NCBI RefSeq assembly: GCF_008728515.1
Contig: NC_044989.1
Location: forward strand, 70,395,754-70,459,753
Reading direction: 5' to 3'
DNA: 64,000 nucleotides
DNA from: Papio anubis
Lineage: Eukaryota; Chordata; Mammalia; Primates; Cercopithecidae
Part shown: positions 63,913 through 64,000 of the stretch, piece by piece
How the letters are laid out: every line of letters starts with the position of its first letter
Numbering within the stretch: the first letter of the stretch is position 1
Position numbers and translations under genes: made by a program
The notes under the pieces: generated by a model
Seen by the model: only the letters and a program-made list of their open reading frames with translations
Told to the model about the DNA's origin: nothing
Database searches by the model: none

Positions 63913-64000
63913 GGCCGGGCGCGGTGGCTCAAGCCTGTAATCCCAGCACTTTGGGAGGCCGAGACGGGCGGATCACGAGGTCAGGAGATCGAGACCATCC
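63913..64000 (+). mobile_element. AluYR-type, cut by window end
   Basis: Starts GGCCGGGCGCGGTGGCTCAA and matches the young copies at 3644 and 46170 up to the last base of the window. Confidence 0.95.

Overview
This window is nuclear DNA from an Old World monkey (cercopithecid, macaque- or baboon-like). The evidence is the youngest Alu copies at 3644, 8231(-), 13333(-), 15629, 46170, 55971 and 63913. They carry cercopithecid AluYR-type variants (GGCTCAAGCCTGTAATC near the 5' end, GCGAGGTGGCGGGCG in the right arm, GATCCGGCCACTGC near the 3' end), several with intact target-site duplications (TSDs). The species is an inference from these marks.

Layout: no complete protein-coding gene, tRNA, rRNA, CRISPR array or bacterial feature is present. 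The window looks like intronic or intergenic primate DNA packed with interspersed repeats: close to ninety Alu-derived pieces, L1 fragments (old L1M plus one primate-age 3' end), many fragments of ancient L2 and MIR, one MaLR-type LTR, one MER1-type and one MER5-type hAT element, one Tigger-like element, an L3/CR1 fragment and a few microsatellites. Nearly every longer open frame is Alu antisense, an L1 ORF2 remnant or chance. The best hint of a host gene is one 82-bp minus-strand exon candidate at 57869-57950 with good splice signals and one open frame. It is unproven.

Region by region: 1-9.1 kb is an Alu-rich block with an old L1 piece. 9.1-18.8 kb holds broken L2 pieces that record local rearrangement: a 180-bp direct duplication (12.1 and 13.5 kb), a 97-bp near-perfect hairpin (16.6 kb) and a small inversion inside an L2 flanked by a 67-bp inverted duplication (17.1 and 17.9 kb). 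19-30 kb is sparser, with long single-copy stretches, MIRs and an LTR nested in a MIR. 30.8-36.7 kb is an old L1 domain interrupted by Alus, L2 and a younger L1 3' end. 36.7-47.5 kb is dense Alu with a MER1 element nested in a MIR. 47.5-57.8 kb mixes L2, MIR, L1, nested Alus and a Tigger-like element nested in a MIR. 57.9-64 kb contains the exon candidate, a long antisense L2, and a run of young Alus riddled with small indels that looks like poorly polished gap fill.

I found no convincing new functional system. The items worth a second look are the rearrangement cluster at 12-18 kb, the nested transposons with exact target duplications, the exon candidate and the likely assembly-error tract at 60.0-63.5 kb.
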